In this document: positions 11,526-23,710 of the stretch, piece after piece
Layout: every line of letters starts with the position of its first letter
Numbering within the stretch: the first letter of the stretch is position 1
Assembly (NCBI GenBank): GCA_022478985.1
Contig: JAKSZP010008008.1
Span: 62,001 to 126,000 of the forward strand
Source of the DNA: Massospora cicadina
Taxonomy: Eukaryota; Entomophthoromycota; Entomophthoromycetes; Entomophthorales; Entomophthoraceae
Direction: 5' to 3'
Length of the DNA stretch: 64,000 nt
Made by a program: the position numbers and the translations under genes
Notes under the pieces: model-generated
Told to the model about the DNA's origin: nothing
Database searches by the model: none
The model's input: only the letters and a program-made list of their open reading frames with translations

Positions 11526-12973
11526 TGTTAGGGTTACCACATGCTAACAAATAACAAAGCTTTAAGATATGATGTTTTAGCACCCTTAATAGTAGCCACA
11601 GACTGCAAAGAACAGCCATATTGTTGGTAGAAGAGTGATCGTTGATGAGATTGTTGTAAGATGAGCAAAATTTGGAGGTGTTGGGAAAAAGTTCCTTATC
11701 AGTGAGCTAACCTCCTTGGTATCTTGAACAAATGACCTTTTAACCATTGCTACTTATATAATAGGAGCTAACATCTGCGTCCCCTCCATATGCCTTATCT
11801 TTATTTTTTCAGAAAATGGAATATTTAAATAGATATAAATTAGCTGAGAGTCTTGGAGTATATATTTTTTATTTAGGACAATATAAGATTTACCCAACAC
11901 TTTTAATTTGCAGGGTGCTGGGATTTATAGTGGGATATGGGATGGGTGTTTACTAATTACTGTGCACATTTTACAGTATTCTCCTCAATAATAGTAATTG
12001 TGGGATTTCAGACTTTAATATTTTGATCCTATGATGTCAGAATTCATCATTCAATTGTCCTTTAATTTGTTCCTTGGATGATTTTTAAGAAGCTTAATTT
12101 ATTATTTTTCACCCATGATCACATATGGTAACATATACACGCTAAATGACAAGGCTCCTGGTTGAGCCATTTGTTTGATAAGGTAAATTCAATTTGATGT
12201 GTGCACTTTAAACACATCTTTTTGCTATGATATTTCTGTTTAACAACCTGAACATAGTGCTTTGATGACTCTGAGATAGTTATGGATTTAAAATTGGGGG
12301 TTGGTCAAGAGATCAGATGTTCCAAACTGGGGGAGGAAGCGGACACCCATCTTTTAATCAGGGTGTGCCCTAGGTCACCAATATTAGCAAGGGGCAGGGC
12401 CCAAGGGTTGGTACCTCTCTTGGTCTTAAAGGCTGCAAGGTCTGCTCAAACTTGATAGCTGTGGCTGAGAGCTTTCAATTTCCTTTTATTAGAAGTACAA
12501 TTTCCACTTTCCCTCAGGGGCCTGTTATAGTCATAGTTCTTGTTAGGCGTGGGTGGTTTTATTGCCACAATTGCAGCTGCCTTAGATGGAGAAAGTAAGT
12601 GCTCTTTAAGATTCTTAAGGTTAACTCCTCATATAATACTTGGAAGTTGGTGCAATTTTTAAAGAAACTGATGTTCTCATATGCTGGTTATTTTTTTAAA
12701 ACACCAGATAGCAAATGTTACATTTGATGCGTTATGAACACATAATCTCTTTTGCTTGAAGCTCTGGAGTGCACTATACCATAATAGGATAACCTCTATA
12801 TGTTTTAATCCTTTAAAAGAGTGATAAAAAAGAATAATTGAGTGGTAACCTCCAATGGGATGGTAATCAAGTTGGAATGATCCATTGTTCAGAATTTGGA
12901 AACTAGAATGTGACCTGCTTTTTTGTAGGATTATTTAAGACAAGGTACTTTGAGGTGCAAATTCTTGGTGTCA
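11526..12973 (-). repeat. E1 5' LTR
   Basis: 1448 bp on the plus strand from TGTTAGGGTTACC to TTGGTGTCA. It is homologous to the interrupted left LTR and to the truncated LTR of E2 at about 23711-24651. On the element's strand it starts TGACACC and ends CTAACA. Confidence 0.75.
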
Positions 12974-13425
12974 GCTGTAAGAGTTCATGCTAACAGAAAG
13001 AAGACTAGCTGTATGAGCTGGGTGATTCAACGCCCATTGAATGGCTAAGCTTGCCTTAGGCTCAGAAGAATTAAAGACTCTTGTGGGAGATTATAAGATA
13101 TCAAAGTGAACAAAGTATCTGGTCAAAAACATACAAAATGACCCCATATCAAGCCAAGCGACTGCACTTGGGGCAACTGTGGATCTTACTGAGGTAACCT
13201 ACAAGGATGTGGGAGGCAAGGAGGGTGAAACACCTCTAAGAATCGCGGCTATTTTGTAATATACAAAGAGGGCGGATTATTTTATTATGTATTGCAAGAC
13301 ATAACAAAAAAATGGTGCATATTGTACCCAAAATGGGGTAGATCCAAAACAAAATGGTTATTGGCCTCTATGGCGTGTGCAACAGATCAGCAATTAGAAT
13401 AAAGGAAGTTATCATCCACTATCTC
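12974..13425. other. Unassigned sequence left of element B
   Basis: This ~450-bp stretch continues across element B at 19008. Short open stretches occur, but I recognise no family and see no repeat shared with the rest of the window. Confidence 0.4.
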
Positions 13426-13430
13426 ATGGA

Positions 13431-14075
13431 TGTAATGGGCGGGTTCGCGCCAATATGCCACAAACAAATTTGGCAGTAAGAGCCAAGTTACTGACCATAC
13501 TAGGTACAGGCCTGCGGAGGCCCATTCCTGACTTGACTGCCATGCCTCATCATTGCCACGTATTCTTGGACCACTGTTCCCACGACGCTTCACATCAGTA
13601 GTAGGGTCTGGGACCAGGAGAGGGCTGAGAATGACACCAACGCCACACTAAGCTCACTGGAGGAGCTCATGACTTCAATCTGATCTGACTATCCCAATAA
13701 ATAAATTTAAATAAATCTGAGCTTCAGCAAAATCCTTTATTTCTGATTTCCTTGTAGAAGACACAACTGCCCTACAGGGCTGCAGCGTCTTCCCTTAAAT
13801 AATCTGCTGCAAATATTGACAAGCTTTTCATTTAGTTAAACTACTCCAAGCCCTGACCACCACATCATTAGTGAAGAATTGCCATCCCACCGGATCACCA
13901 TACACGCCCTGCATAAGCCCATCATCATTCCATGGAGGTGATTCAGATTTGGGATGGCGATTTCACCCAGCTCCAAATTTACCAAATTAATTCCCGTTGA
14001 ACCAAGGCCACATTCATATTGCTTTCCACCCGATCTGAGTCAATGCATGGATCAGGTGCCTCCTGATCCATTACA
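13431..14075 (-). repeat. B 3' LTR
   Basis: 645 bp. On the element's strand it has TATTTAA (13795-13801) 33 bp upstream of the predicted RNA start AGTTGTGTCT (13759-13768). A 5-bp stem GCCCT/AGGGC lies between them. It differs from the 5' LTR by scattered, mainly transitional changes. Confidence 0.93.
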
Positions 14076-14090
14076 TCACCCCCCCTGTGA
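14076..14090 (-). other. B polypurine tract
   Basis: On the minus strand this reads TCACAGGGGGGGTGA, directly before TGTAATGG of the 3' LTR. Element D has a very similar tract ending GGGGGGTGA before its own TGTC. Confidence 0.75.
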
Positions 14091-17000
14091 AGACCAGAAT
14101 TCCCAGGCCTTCTCTGGGCACCGTGCACAGTCCTCTATCATCTGCCATGTTGACTCCTCTACCAGATAGCTCTTCCACTTCACCAACAGCTGCTGTCAGC
14201 CTCTCACTCACTTGGCATCCAGTATCCACTCCACCTCACATTTTTGGGTTCTCCCCTTCTCTAGGATTCAGCGGACAGGGGCGCTTGGGCCCCTCACCCC
14301 CAAAAGCCTGTAGCTGGGAAGTGTGAATCACTGGGTGGGCTCTGGAACCTGCTGGTAAACTCAACTCAAAGGCGACCTAATTAATAGCTCAGATGATCTG
14401 GTATGGGCCCAGAAATTTTGGACCCAGCTTACAACTCTTTACAGGGATGGCATAGTTCTTGGTCAATACCAGAACCCAGTCCCCAGGTTCAAACGCCAGA
14501 TCTGGCGCCCTTCGCCAATCTGCCTGCCGCTTCTGCTGAGCTACCACCTGCTCCAAGTTTCCCCATAGCGTTTTTCTGATTTCTGACATGGTACAAATTA
14601 TTTCATCCGCCCCCTGACATACGCCACCTGCAGCTCCCCCATTCAATTTAGGGTTGAGTCCATGGTTCACAAAGAACAGTGACATTCCCATCGAGGATTG
14701 AGAGTGGTTATTTTAAGTGAACTGGGCCAACGGGACCCATGATACCCAATCATCCTGCCGATTGGACATGTAGCACTGCAGATAGTGCTTTGTATCTGGT
14801 TCACCCTCTCCATTTGACCATCAGATTGCAGATGGTACGCTGAGGACTGACCCGGTCTGATTTCTAAACTTCCCAGTAGACTCAACCAGAATCATGTAAT
14901 GAATTATGGGCCACAATCTGAAATGATCTCCTCAGGTAAGCCATGACATGAAAACACCTCATCAACAAAAACAATTGCCGCATCCTTCGCCAAAAAACTC
15001 CCAGTGCATGAGAAGAATTCAGCATATTTGGTGAGTCTATCCACGACCACCATAATCACGTCCTTCCCCTGCACCTTTGGAAGTCCCACTATGAAATTGA
15101 CACTGACAGAACTCCAAGGGGTCTGCGGTATTGGCAACAGATTCAATTTACCTGATGGCGGTTTTCTTAATGGCTTCAACTTTGCACATACCAAACACTC
15201 CTGCACGTAATTCTGGACATCCCTATGAAGGCCTGGCCAGGAATACTCCCACTGTACTAAATCCATTTGTCTTCCCCACTCCTGGGTGTCCCTCCAGTAG
15301 ATGGTCATGAGAGGCCTGGATTACCTTCCACCATAATGATGGGTTGGGTACTCATACATGCGACTTGTGGTATAGCACCCCCACCCTCTTCATGAAATCC
15401 GCGTGGTATTGGTGCAGCTGACCCTCCATCATCTCAGATTTCAGCCTTCATGCAAACTCCGCGCTCCTCTGCTTCTGGAGAACTTCCTCCCCCAACTCAC
15501 TCCCCCCATCTTCAAACATTGCGAACTGATCTGGGCGGAGCATTGTTGTGGTGTTGAACTCCTCCAATTCACCCTTCTCATACACAAAAGCTCCATCCTG
15601 GCTCAACCAATCCGCCAGGACATTTGAAGCCCCAGGCCAGTACTCAACCCAGAAATTATAGCGGACCAGCTTTACATGCCATCTGGCTTGTCGCTGGTTC
15701 ATCTTTCTGGTTTGGTGATAGTATTCTAAAGCTTTTTGCCCCGTCCAAATAACAAAAGGATGCTGTGCATAGAGCAGGTGATGTTACCATTCATGAAAGG
15801 CCGCCATCACTGTCAGCAGTTCCTTATCATATATCAGGTAATTTGTTTCCGTAAGGAGCAGCTTGCAGCTGTAGTAACACACGGGATGCTCCAAACCATC
15901 CTCCCCCTCCTAAAGCAATACCACCCCCACAGCATAATTTGAGGCATCCGTTTCAACCACAAAAGGTTTCCTCAGATCCGGATGGGCCAGCACTGGTGTG
16001 GTAAGTAACTTACCATTTAGTAACTCAAATGCCCGCTCTTCTTCTTTTCCTCATACAAACGGAATGTCCTGGGTCAAGCGCGTGAGCTTTAAGGCCGTCT
16101 GGGAAAGATTCTTCACAAACTGACAAAGGAAGTTCAAGGTACCCAAAAAACTTCGCACCCCCATCTGATCTGTGGGAGCCTTCCATGCTCATACTGCTCG
16201 AAGCTTATCTGGACACACCCTCAATCCATTCCAGAATACCACGTTGCTGAGAAACATCACCAAACTCCGGTTGAACTTGCACTTGGAGGGCTTCAACCTT
16301 AGACCTATTCAGCCAATCGCCCCCAAAACTTCCCAAACATCTTGTATGTGCTCTTCCTGGGACCGCGAGAACACTAGCATATCTTCCATATAAGTGGCAC
16401 AGCATCATCCAATCATCCCCCCAAGGACATGGTCAATCATCCGTTGGAACACTGCTGGTGCATTCCTCAGCCTGAATGGCATCACATGGTATTGAAACAC
16501 CCCTAGGTAACACTTGAACGCCGTGTATTGCTGATGCTCCAGTCTCACTGGAATCTGATTAAACGCATCCACTAAGTCAAGCTTTGTAAACATCATGCAT
16601 CCAGTAACCATTGGAAGAATGTCCTTTAAAAGGGGCATTGGATACAGATCTGGCTCCGTAACTGTGTTTAGACATCAGAAATCCACACATGGGAATAAGT
16701 CGCCACTTTCCTTCAGAACTAACAACACAGGAGACAAGACCGGAGACATGGAGGGCTCAATCAAACCCTTGTTCAACATGGACTCCACATGGCTCTCCAA
16801 TGCCTCTCTGGCCCGCTCATTTAAGGGATAGACCAGACATCCCCTGGGAAGGTCTGATCCCTCCTTGAACCAAAACGAGAATGCAAAGGAACTAATAGAG
16901 GAGAAAGGAAAACTTCTAATGGGCCTGAATATGTCAATGAAGTCACTGTATTCAGGTGGGAGCTCTACCTCCTGCATTCCTACTAAGCTCCTGCATCCAC

Positions 17001-17347
17001 TTGGGACGTCACCCCCAACCTCCATCTTCTACATCATTTGAGGTCCAACCTGGGGTGATAAGGTTATTGTTTTTTGCAACACATTGATCCGTGGCTGGAA
17101 ACAATGCCACCATAGCATCCCCAGCACCACAGGGTGGACAAGATTCCAGATTGCACAGAAACCCTCTTTCAACCAAAAAGGGTTCTACCAAAATGACAAT
17201 CAAGGGCTCCAGAACCCACGATGGGGCTCTTCTCAATACATCGGCGAATACCATCTCAGGACCCCTTCTTATTCCCAACTGCAAACGTTCTGCTAAGACA
17301 AACTCCATATAATTTTCCTCAGACCCTGTATCCATTAGGGCCAGCAC
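14091..17347 (-). pseudogene. B pol: PR-RT-RH-IN-chromodomain, broken
   Basis: Minus-strand Ty3/gypsy polyprotein. The protease has LALMDTGSEENY (about 17345-17310). RT follows from about 17025, with FTKLDLVDAFNQI (about 16590) and the catalytic box at 16381-16392. That box reads YMED, so the first catalytic Asp is replaced by Glu. RNase H shows ETDASNYAVGVVL (about 15945) and YDKELLTVMAAF (about 15830). Integrase has YVQECLVCAKLK (about 15205). Its core reads VNFIVGLP at about 15100, where the usual Asp is Asn. The GPY/F region FLGPYQII is at about 14400. A chromodomain remnant (LLVKWKSY, STWQMIEDC) lies at about 14230-14110. Several in-frame stops confirm a pseudogene. Confidence 0.9.
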
Positions 17348-17499
17348 CTTCTTGGTCCGGCCTAGTGAGTATAACTTGACCGGAATAAATAACCTGGGAT
17401 AAATTGAAGAAGATTTAATTTTAGAAGCATTCTAAGATTGAAAATTTGCAGGCAAAGTAGGTCAGGGACTGTAACTCTGCCTGGGTCCCTGACCTGTTC

Positions 17500-18343
17500 T
17501 GCCCAACTCCTCACCACTTATCTGACGAGATCCCCCGTGGATATTCCCAAAATTCTGTGGAGAACCCCACCAGCCTCCTTGACCACTGCTAGCAATGACA
17601 GGTGACTGGACCCTTCCCTGGGGACATCAAATCCTCTCTCTGGTTCTGTACCAACACCAATTGCTTTTCCACTTGCATTGCCAAAGCGATCTCCTCCACC
17701 AATGAATCCTGAACTTTTGCAGCCACCATGGTGGCCAACATGTCCACCTGCAGCCCTTGTCTGAACATTTGCAACGATTGTAAATCTGAGACTCTTGCTG
17801 CTTTTGCTAATGGTCAGAAAATCCGCCCATATTCTTCCATTGAACCTCAGCCCTGTCCTACTGTCAGTAGAGCCGACCATGCCTTATCCAGCGCCTCATC
17901 CAGACAAATCGCCCTGTCAATCCAGTCTACACACTCATCCATGGATCTGGGCAGGCGTCCTTGCTCTTCAACTAACTCTTGCACCCACCTGGAAAGTTCT
18001 GTGGGTAGTGCCTACATGATTTGCACAATCTGCAACAAGAAAGGGGTCTCTCCACCTGTTGCTTGAGCTAACTGCGCCTGAAAACAAATCCGTGACACCA
18101 CTTGGTGAATCTTCTCTGAGGCCTTCATAAGCAAAGATGCCCGTCCTTTTGGGGACACAGGTCCCCTTTGGAGTTCCTCCATTCTTGCGGGCCTTGAACC
18201 GCACACTTGGATCACCTCTCTAATTATTAATGCAAGCAAGAAGCTCACCATCACCACCATCAACACATGGCGGTACCATTCCTCCCCACCTGGGACCAAC
18301 TCCTCCTCTTGGGGCCCCCACAAAACTGAAAAGAAAGTATTTG
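17500..18343 (-). pseudogene. B gag, broken
   Basis: This region lies between the PBS and the protease on the element's strand. About 17880-17600 in combined frames resembles a retrotransposon gag: SMEEYGRIF, LAKAARVSD, LQMFRQGLQVD. That is the usual pattern of helices ending in a hydrophobic GL-V motif. The N-terminal piece is at 18323-18012. No zinc knuckle is seen. Frames shift at least twice. Confidence 0.7.
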
Positions 18344-18353
18344 AATTGTGTCT
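18344..18353 (-). other. B primer-binding site, self-priming type
   Basis: On the minus strand the LTR ends TACA, followed by TT and then AGACACAATT. This 10-mer pairs with the LTR segment AGTTGTGTCT at 18685-18694 with nine Watson-Crick pairs and one G-U. That segment lies 33 bp from a TATA-like box, so it is the predicted RNA 5' end. No tRNA-type TGG is present. The geometry is the same as in family A, with an unrelated sequence. Confidence 0.7.
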
Positions 18354-18355
18354 AA

Positions 18356-19002
18356 TGTATCAGGTGGGTTCACGCCAATACGCCACAAACAAATTGGGCA
18401 GTAAGAGCCAAGTTACTGACCATACTAGGTACAGGCCTGCGGAGGCCCATCCCTGAACATGACTGCCATGCATTGTCATTGCCACATATTCTCAGACCAT
18501 TGTTCCCATGACACTGCACATCAGTAGCAGGGTCTGGGACCAGGAGAGGGCTGAGAATGACGTCAACGCCACACTGAGCTCACTGGTGGAGCTCATGACC
18601 TCAATCCAATCTGACTATCCCAATAAATAAATCTAAATAAATCTGAGCTTCAGCAAAATCCTTTATTTCTGATTTCCTTGTAGAAGACACAACTGCCCTA
18701 CAGGGCTGCAGCGTCTTCCCTTAAACAATACGCTGTAAATATTGAACAAGATTTTCATTTAGTTAAACTCTTCCAAGCCCCAACCACCACATCATTAGTG
18801 AAGAATCGCCATCCCACCAGATCACCATCCATGCCCCGCATAAGCCCATCATCATTCTGCAGAGGTGATTTGGATTTGGGATGGCGATTTTTCCCAGCTC
18901 CAAATTTACCAAATTTGATGCCCGTTGAACCAGGGCCACATTCATATTAATTTCCACCCGATCTGAGTCAATGAACAGATCAGGTGCCTCCTGATCGTTA
19001 CA
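18356..19002 (-). repeat. B 5' LTR
   Basis: 647 bp, pairing with 13431-14075. It starts TGTAACGATC and ends CTGATACA on the element's strand. Confidence 0.93.
18685..18727 (-). promoter_or_regulatory. B LTR promoter and predicted RNA start
   Basis: TGTTTAA (18721-18727, reverse strand; TATTTAA in the other LTR) lies 33 bp upstream of A at 18694. RNA starting there would begin AGUUGUGUCU, complementary to the PBS at 18344-18353. The start site is inferred from the TATA spacing and this match. Confidence 0.6.
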
Positions 19003-19007
19003 ATGGA

Positions 19008-19500
19008 GGGTAGGGAGCAACAATGGATCCATGTATTTGATCATTCACTTAGTGATTTCCAAAAATTATTTTGCATATGGAGGAATGAATTGCTAGAGAA
19101 TCCAAGTGAAGACTAGTGGGGCAACGTGGAGGTGGACGCTGTGACAAAAGGGTTACATAAAATTGATTTTTTTATTAAAAAATTAAAATGGAAAAAGCCA
19201 AAGAAATGTTTTGGCAACCTTCCTTAAATAGGGTGGTTGCCTATATAATGGGTGGAAAAAAGGATCACAGAGCATTAGGGGTGATGAAGCCTCTACTGGG
19301 TACCCTAATTAGCTGGGTGGTCTTTGTGTGATGGTTTTAGGGGAGGAAAAAGCGTCAGAGGTCTCAGAAGGCGTCATAAAAATTATGATAGCATGTCTGA
19401 GAATAATGGAGAGATTGATTAGAAAACTCCTGAAAATGAACAGATTTCATTGCACAGGCAAGTTATGAAGAGCAGTTCTGCTAGGACCCCTCTTTTCAAT
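19008..19500. other. Unassigned sequence right of element B
   Basis: This continues the host sequence of 12974-13425. Plus-strand translation gives a degraded, tryptophan- and lysine-rich stretch (about 19165-19260), but no family is recognised. It may be an old element. Confidence 0.4.
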
Positions 19501-19606
19501 ATTATTAATTACATAATTTTGGTAAAAAATTGTACAATATGAGAGTTTAATCCGTGATCCAACCAATTTAAATAAAAATGAGCTGACTTAATAGGCGAAA
19601 TATGAC

Positions 19607-22100
19607 TTATATAGGAATTTTGAAAAAGTGGGGTGGTTTTTTGAATGTTCTCAGTGACCAGGAAACCCTTGGAGTAAGCCCAAGGGTCCTTCTGGTGGGC
19701 CCTAAGCTGAACCACCTCTCTGCACACCACTTTAATTTTTTTAACAGATTAGAAGAGGAAATAGGTGGTAGAGAAGAGGTTTCTTTAGGAGCCAGGGAAG
19801 TAACCCACCGCTCATCAACTACATAAGCTAGTTCATTGATTCTAGAGAGAAGGTCCACTGAGAGCTTAGGCTCCTTCCTACTCTTGTAAGCGAATTGCTC
19901 TCTATCCAGATGTAGGTGCTGGTCATCTGGACTTACATCAGGCATGACCAAGTCACCCACTTGATAGTTAGGAGCTGCACATCTTTTCCTATCTAAAAAC
20001 TTCTTGGCGTCATATCTCAATTTTTTGATTTGTTTCTAAACATGCTGTTGAGTTTTTTGGAAGTGATATGCAAAGACTTCAGAAGCATGATTGCATCTTT
20101 AGATTCTTGGCTTAATTGTAAAGACTGGATTTTAGTTCAGATTTGCAAACATGAGCAACACACCCATGGAAGAGTATAGCAAGTTGTTGTAAGAGAATTG
20201 GGACAGGGGAAGGTCAGAGACCTAAGCATCATGTGACGCAGTGTCATAGTATTAAAGGTAATTCTCAAATGATTGGTTAATCATTTAGTTTAGCCATCAA
20301 ACTGGAGGTGGTAGTATTAAGATCTGCAGGGTTTGACTTTGAGGTAAACACCTTTTTTCTTAGCTTAAGATAAACTGTGGACCTCCATCATAAAGAATAA
20401 TATGGGGACGCCAAACCTTGAGAAGACGTGTGTATCAAACGACTGGTCCTTGTCTTTAGCTGAGGTAGATGTTAGGCAAGAGATGTAAATGGATTATTTT
20501 ATAAACAATTAACATCCACTATGATGGCATCATACCCTTTATGTGCCAAAAGACTACAATAGAGTCTGCTATAATATAAGCCCATGGGTCTTCTGCTTTA
20601 TTGTAGAAAATGAAGGCGATCATTTCATTATGTCCTATCAGATTTGAAGCGGTTTTAAGTGAGACAACATTCAACCCAATTAGGACTAACGTTTATGAGG
20701 CTATCCAGTCATATCCTCACTTTAAGTTGATACACTTTTTCTTACCTGTTTAGCACATGATGGAAGAATCATAATTTTTTCTTATGACCCAGGAAAGCAT
20801 GACAGGGGGGACTCAGAATCAATCATGTAAATATATTAACCTATCTTTTTGGGATTGCCAGATAGAAGGAGCTTTACCAGAGATAATTTAGCTAACGTTT
20901 TTTTGAATTAAGTTTTGATACTTGGGTCTCAAGACCCCATCTAGAAGTGACCCTTCATTCTTTGGTAGAATGTTGTATGAAGGCAAAGAAGTTGACTTTT
21001 TCAGATGTTACTGGGGTGTCCACATGGTTATGACAGATATAGATGCACCAGAAGTATCACAAGAGTTTAACGTGGAAGGGTTGACTGCTAAGATGTAGGG
21101 GATGGCTGAGGTATATTTTGGTCAACATTAATCACAGTGACAAGTTAAGAGTCTCAATTTAATTCAGGGCCCATGAGGGTGCTATTACTAAGAATGGAAG
21201 GCAAGATTTGTCTGGCTCTGGAAATAATATATACTTGAAATTAAAGAGTAAAAGGTCAATATGAGTCATGTTTGACAATAAGCCAATTTCTGTTGTTTAT
21301 GATAGTAAATGAGTAATATGATAAGTACACACAGTGACCATATGATTTGTACTTGGATAAGGTAACTCCAATGCTGCAGTGACCAAATGACTTCTTTCCT
21401 CACCATATCATGTTTTGCTTCCCTCAACCTATGCTACACTAAAGTTCCTAAAAATGCAACTGGGTGCTCCTAGAATTCATGCTATTGCAACAAGACAGCG
21501 CTCAAGGCCATGCATGAGACGTCACAAGTCTCAATAAGTGACATGTCTTCATCAGCGTGGTTCAGGATGAGGGCAGTAGTATAATTCTTTACATCAGAGG
21601 CTTGTTGGCACTCAGAAGGCCAAACAAAGGGTTTTTTGCCAAATAAAGGGCGCAGAGGTGAAGTTATTAGTTTCTATTGAAAATTTTTTCAAATAGGTGA
21701 CTTAATTTAAGATGCTGCAGAGCTTATATTGTGAGTTTGGGGTGGGCCATTATTCAATTGCTTCTAGCTTGGAGGAAACAATGGCAAATTCATCTTTAAT
21801 TACAAAGTTACTGGTGAATTGCGCCTCATTTTTGTAAAGAAATGCTTGGAAGTTTTGGAGTGTAGAACAACTTTTATAGAGAGTTGTCACATCTGCCACC
21901 AAATCATTTGCGTGTTGTTCAAAATCTGAGGAGTGGATTAGGATGATATCAATGTAGGCAACCACATAACTAAACCTGAGGTCTTCCAAAGTGTAATTAA
22001 TTAGCCTTTTAGAATAGGGGTTCCTGAGACTACTGGGCATCATCTTGAATTGATAGATCCATAACTTGTCTGTATTGCGGTTAATCATACTTTCCTGACT
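19607..22100 (-). pseudogene. E2 pol remnant (RT, RNase H, IN and C-terminal extension)
   Basis: RT is recognisable at 22088-21750. It shows YQFKMMPSSLRNP, LEDLRFSYVVAYIDIIL and HSSDFEQHAND, matching the usual FGLRNAP...YxDDIL pattern. The catalytic box reads YIDI, so the second Asp is lost. 20020-19607 is the integrase C-terminal region (KKFLDRKRCAAPNYQVGDLV). This part is absent from E1. Frames are broken throughout. Confidence 0.7.
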
Positions 22101-23710
22101 TCAGAAGTACTTAATGTAAGGCGTTTGCCAGATTGATTTTAGAAAAAAATTGTAATTAAAAATTTCTTTTGAGGTAGCAGCCTAAAAGGGGAGTAGATAT
22201 CAAATAGGGACAGTGAAGTTATTAAGGTGGCCATAGTCAACGCAGGGCTGCAAAACAGCATCAGGCTCTTATGCATATATTACAGGATATAGTAATGGCA
22301 ACATTTTCATAATTAACTAACCTTTATACATATGTTATCAATTTTAACTCTCAGAGCCTGGTCCTCAGCAGCTGTATATGGATATAAGGGGAAGTTTACT
22401 TTTAGTAGTTTAACCATTAGAAAAAAGACTAAATTAAATTTTGAGTGCTGCAGTAGCTGATCTGCTTCAATCACATTAAAAACATTTTTTAAGGTGCAAG
22501 GACCTGAGTTAGGGTAAGAAGTCAGCTACTTATCAGTTAAGATACACCTAACTGCTGTTGCTACTCCATTTTCTGTTTCTGGATAGGGAAGAAGAGGAAT
22601 TCTACCTGAGTACTGGTCTGATGTAAACACCAATATATTGCGTTCTAGTCAATGTTTATAAATTTACAGCACCACTAACTTATCTTGAGATCATGGGACA
22701 TAGGGGTTCTGTGGATTAAAATAAGTTGATCGCGAATTCATGCTTTTAAGTTATAAACTGTAGGGATTACAAAGTGGAAGAGTGACCTTGAAATTTGTCA
22801 AGCATCCATAACAAGAAATTTGTAATAACAGCAAGCACTTGAGATTGAACTATCTTAATTCATATAAGTTTTCATAGGTCTAGTATCTATCAACCCTTTT
22901 TATTAATACTTTCCTTATAATCACTGAATTGTGGACTTTAAGTATAATTTATGCATGATATATTATATATGGTTTTTGTAAAGCAAACACTGTGTCCTGA
23001 TTCAATTTTTAGGGGACTACCCAGATTTTTTGTTTCCTGCTAAAAACTGAATTGGCTAGCTGCCTCTCTGGCATATGACAATGAAGACGATTGGTGATAG
23101 AAAGGATCAGATAGAGGGGACATCAGAAATATCCTTATAAGTGTGGCTCACATGATACTTCTTTCAATCTGTTTCATCAATGATATCTGATAAGGAGTAA
23201 CTGTTGTGTCCTTTGGATCTACAATTTTTAAAGTCTTTCCAGTGATTCTTTTGAGATAACGCCTAAGAAGCAATCCAAGCTGAGGCCATTAATTTCTGTG
23301 GTTATAACTAACAATTAACTTATTAATAAGTGTTTATACATTATGCATTTAGTTGCATGGATGGCCTTCATATTTACCCTTGTGATAAACTGCATGCCAT
23401 GTTTAGATGCATATGATACAGAAAGTTTTGTTTTAAAATGTTTGTTGTCACCCAAAGCTAAGGGTAATGGGTAATGATGAGAATTTCATCAGCGCAACTA
23501 TGAGTTATATCAGATTAGCTGGTTGCAACCAGAGGTTATGCAAAACAAGTAAGTATTAATAGCTGGAGGGTCTTGACTAAAGTATCCCATAACCCACATG
23601 TTGTAAACAAACTAAGTATGTTAATCAAGATTTAGTGGTTACATGACTGTTCCCAGCCTGAAAGAATTGAGAACACAACATAACCATAGTGTAAAAAGGC
23701 TGGGTTATTT

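Larger units (their letters stand above)
5467..12973 (-). mobile_element. Gypsy-type LTR element E1, decayed
   Basis: Two direct copies of a ~1.45-kb LTR bracket degenerate minus-strand pol sequence. The left copy (about 5467-7757, the 3' LTR) carries insertions. The right copy is 11526-12973 (the 5' LTR). Shared landmarks in the two LTRs include GGATTTATAGTGGGATATGG (6653 and about 11930) and GGCTCCTGGTTGAG, in the same order. A second copy (E2, about 19500-24651) has the same internal and LTR sequences. No clear target duplication is visible, and the left boundary is approximate within about 10 bp. Confidence 0.8.
13431..19002 (-). mobile_element. Complete LTR element B (chromovirus), 5.57 kb
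   Basis: LTRs of 645 bp (13431-14075) and 647 bp (18356-19002) flank a minus-strand gag-pol. A perfect 5-bp target duplication ATGGA lies at 13426-13430 and 19003-19007, so the ends are exact. On the element's strand the LTR reads TGTAA...TACA. The order is 5' LTR, PBS (18344-18353), gag, PR, RT, RNase H, IN, chromodomain remnant, polypurine tract (14076-14090), 3' LTR. Coding regions contain stops and catalytic substitutions, so the copy is dead, though structurally complete. Confidence 0.95.

Noticed and set aside
12974..13425. Host protein-coding exon interrupted by element B
   Set aside because: Translations across the B insertion site in all frames contain stops and match no family I know.
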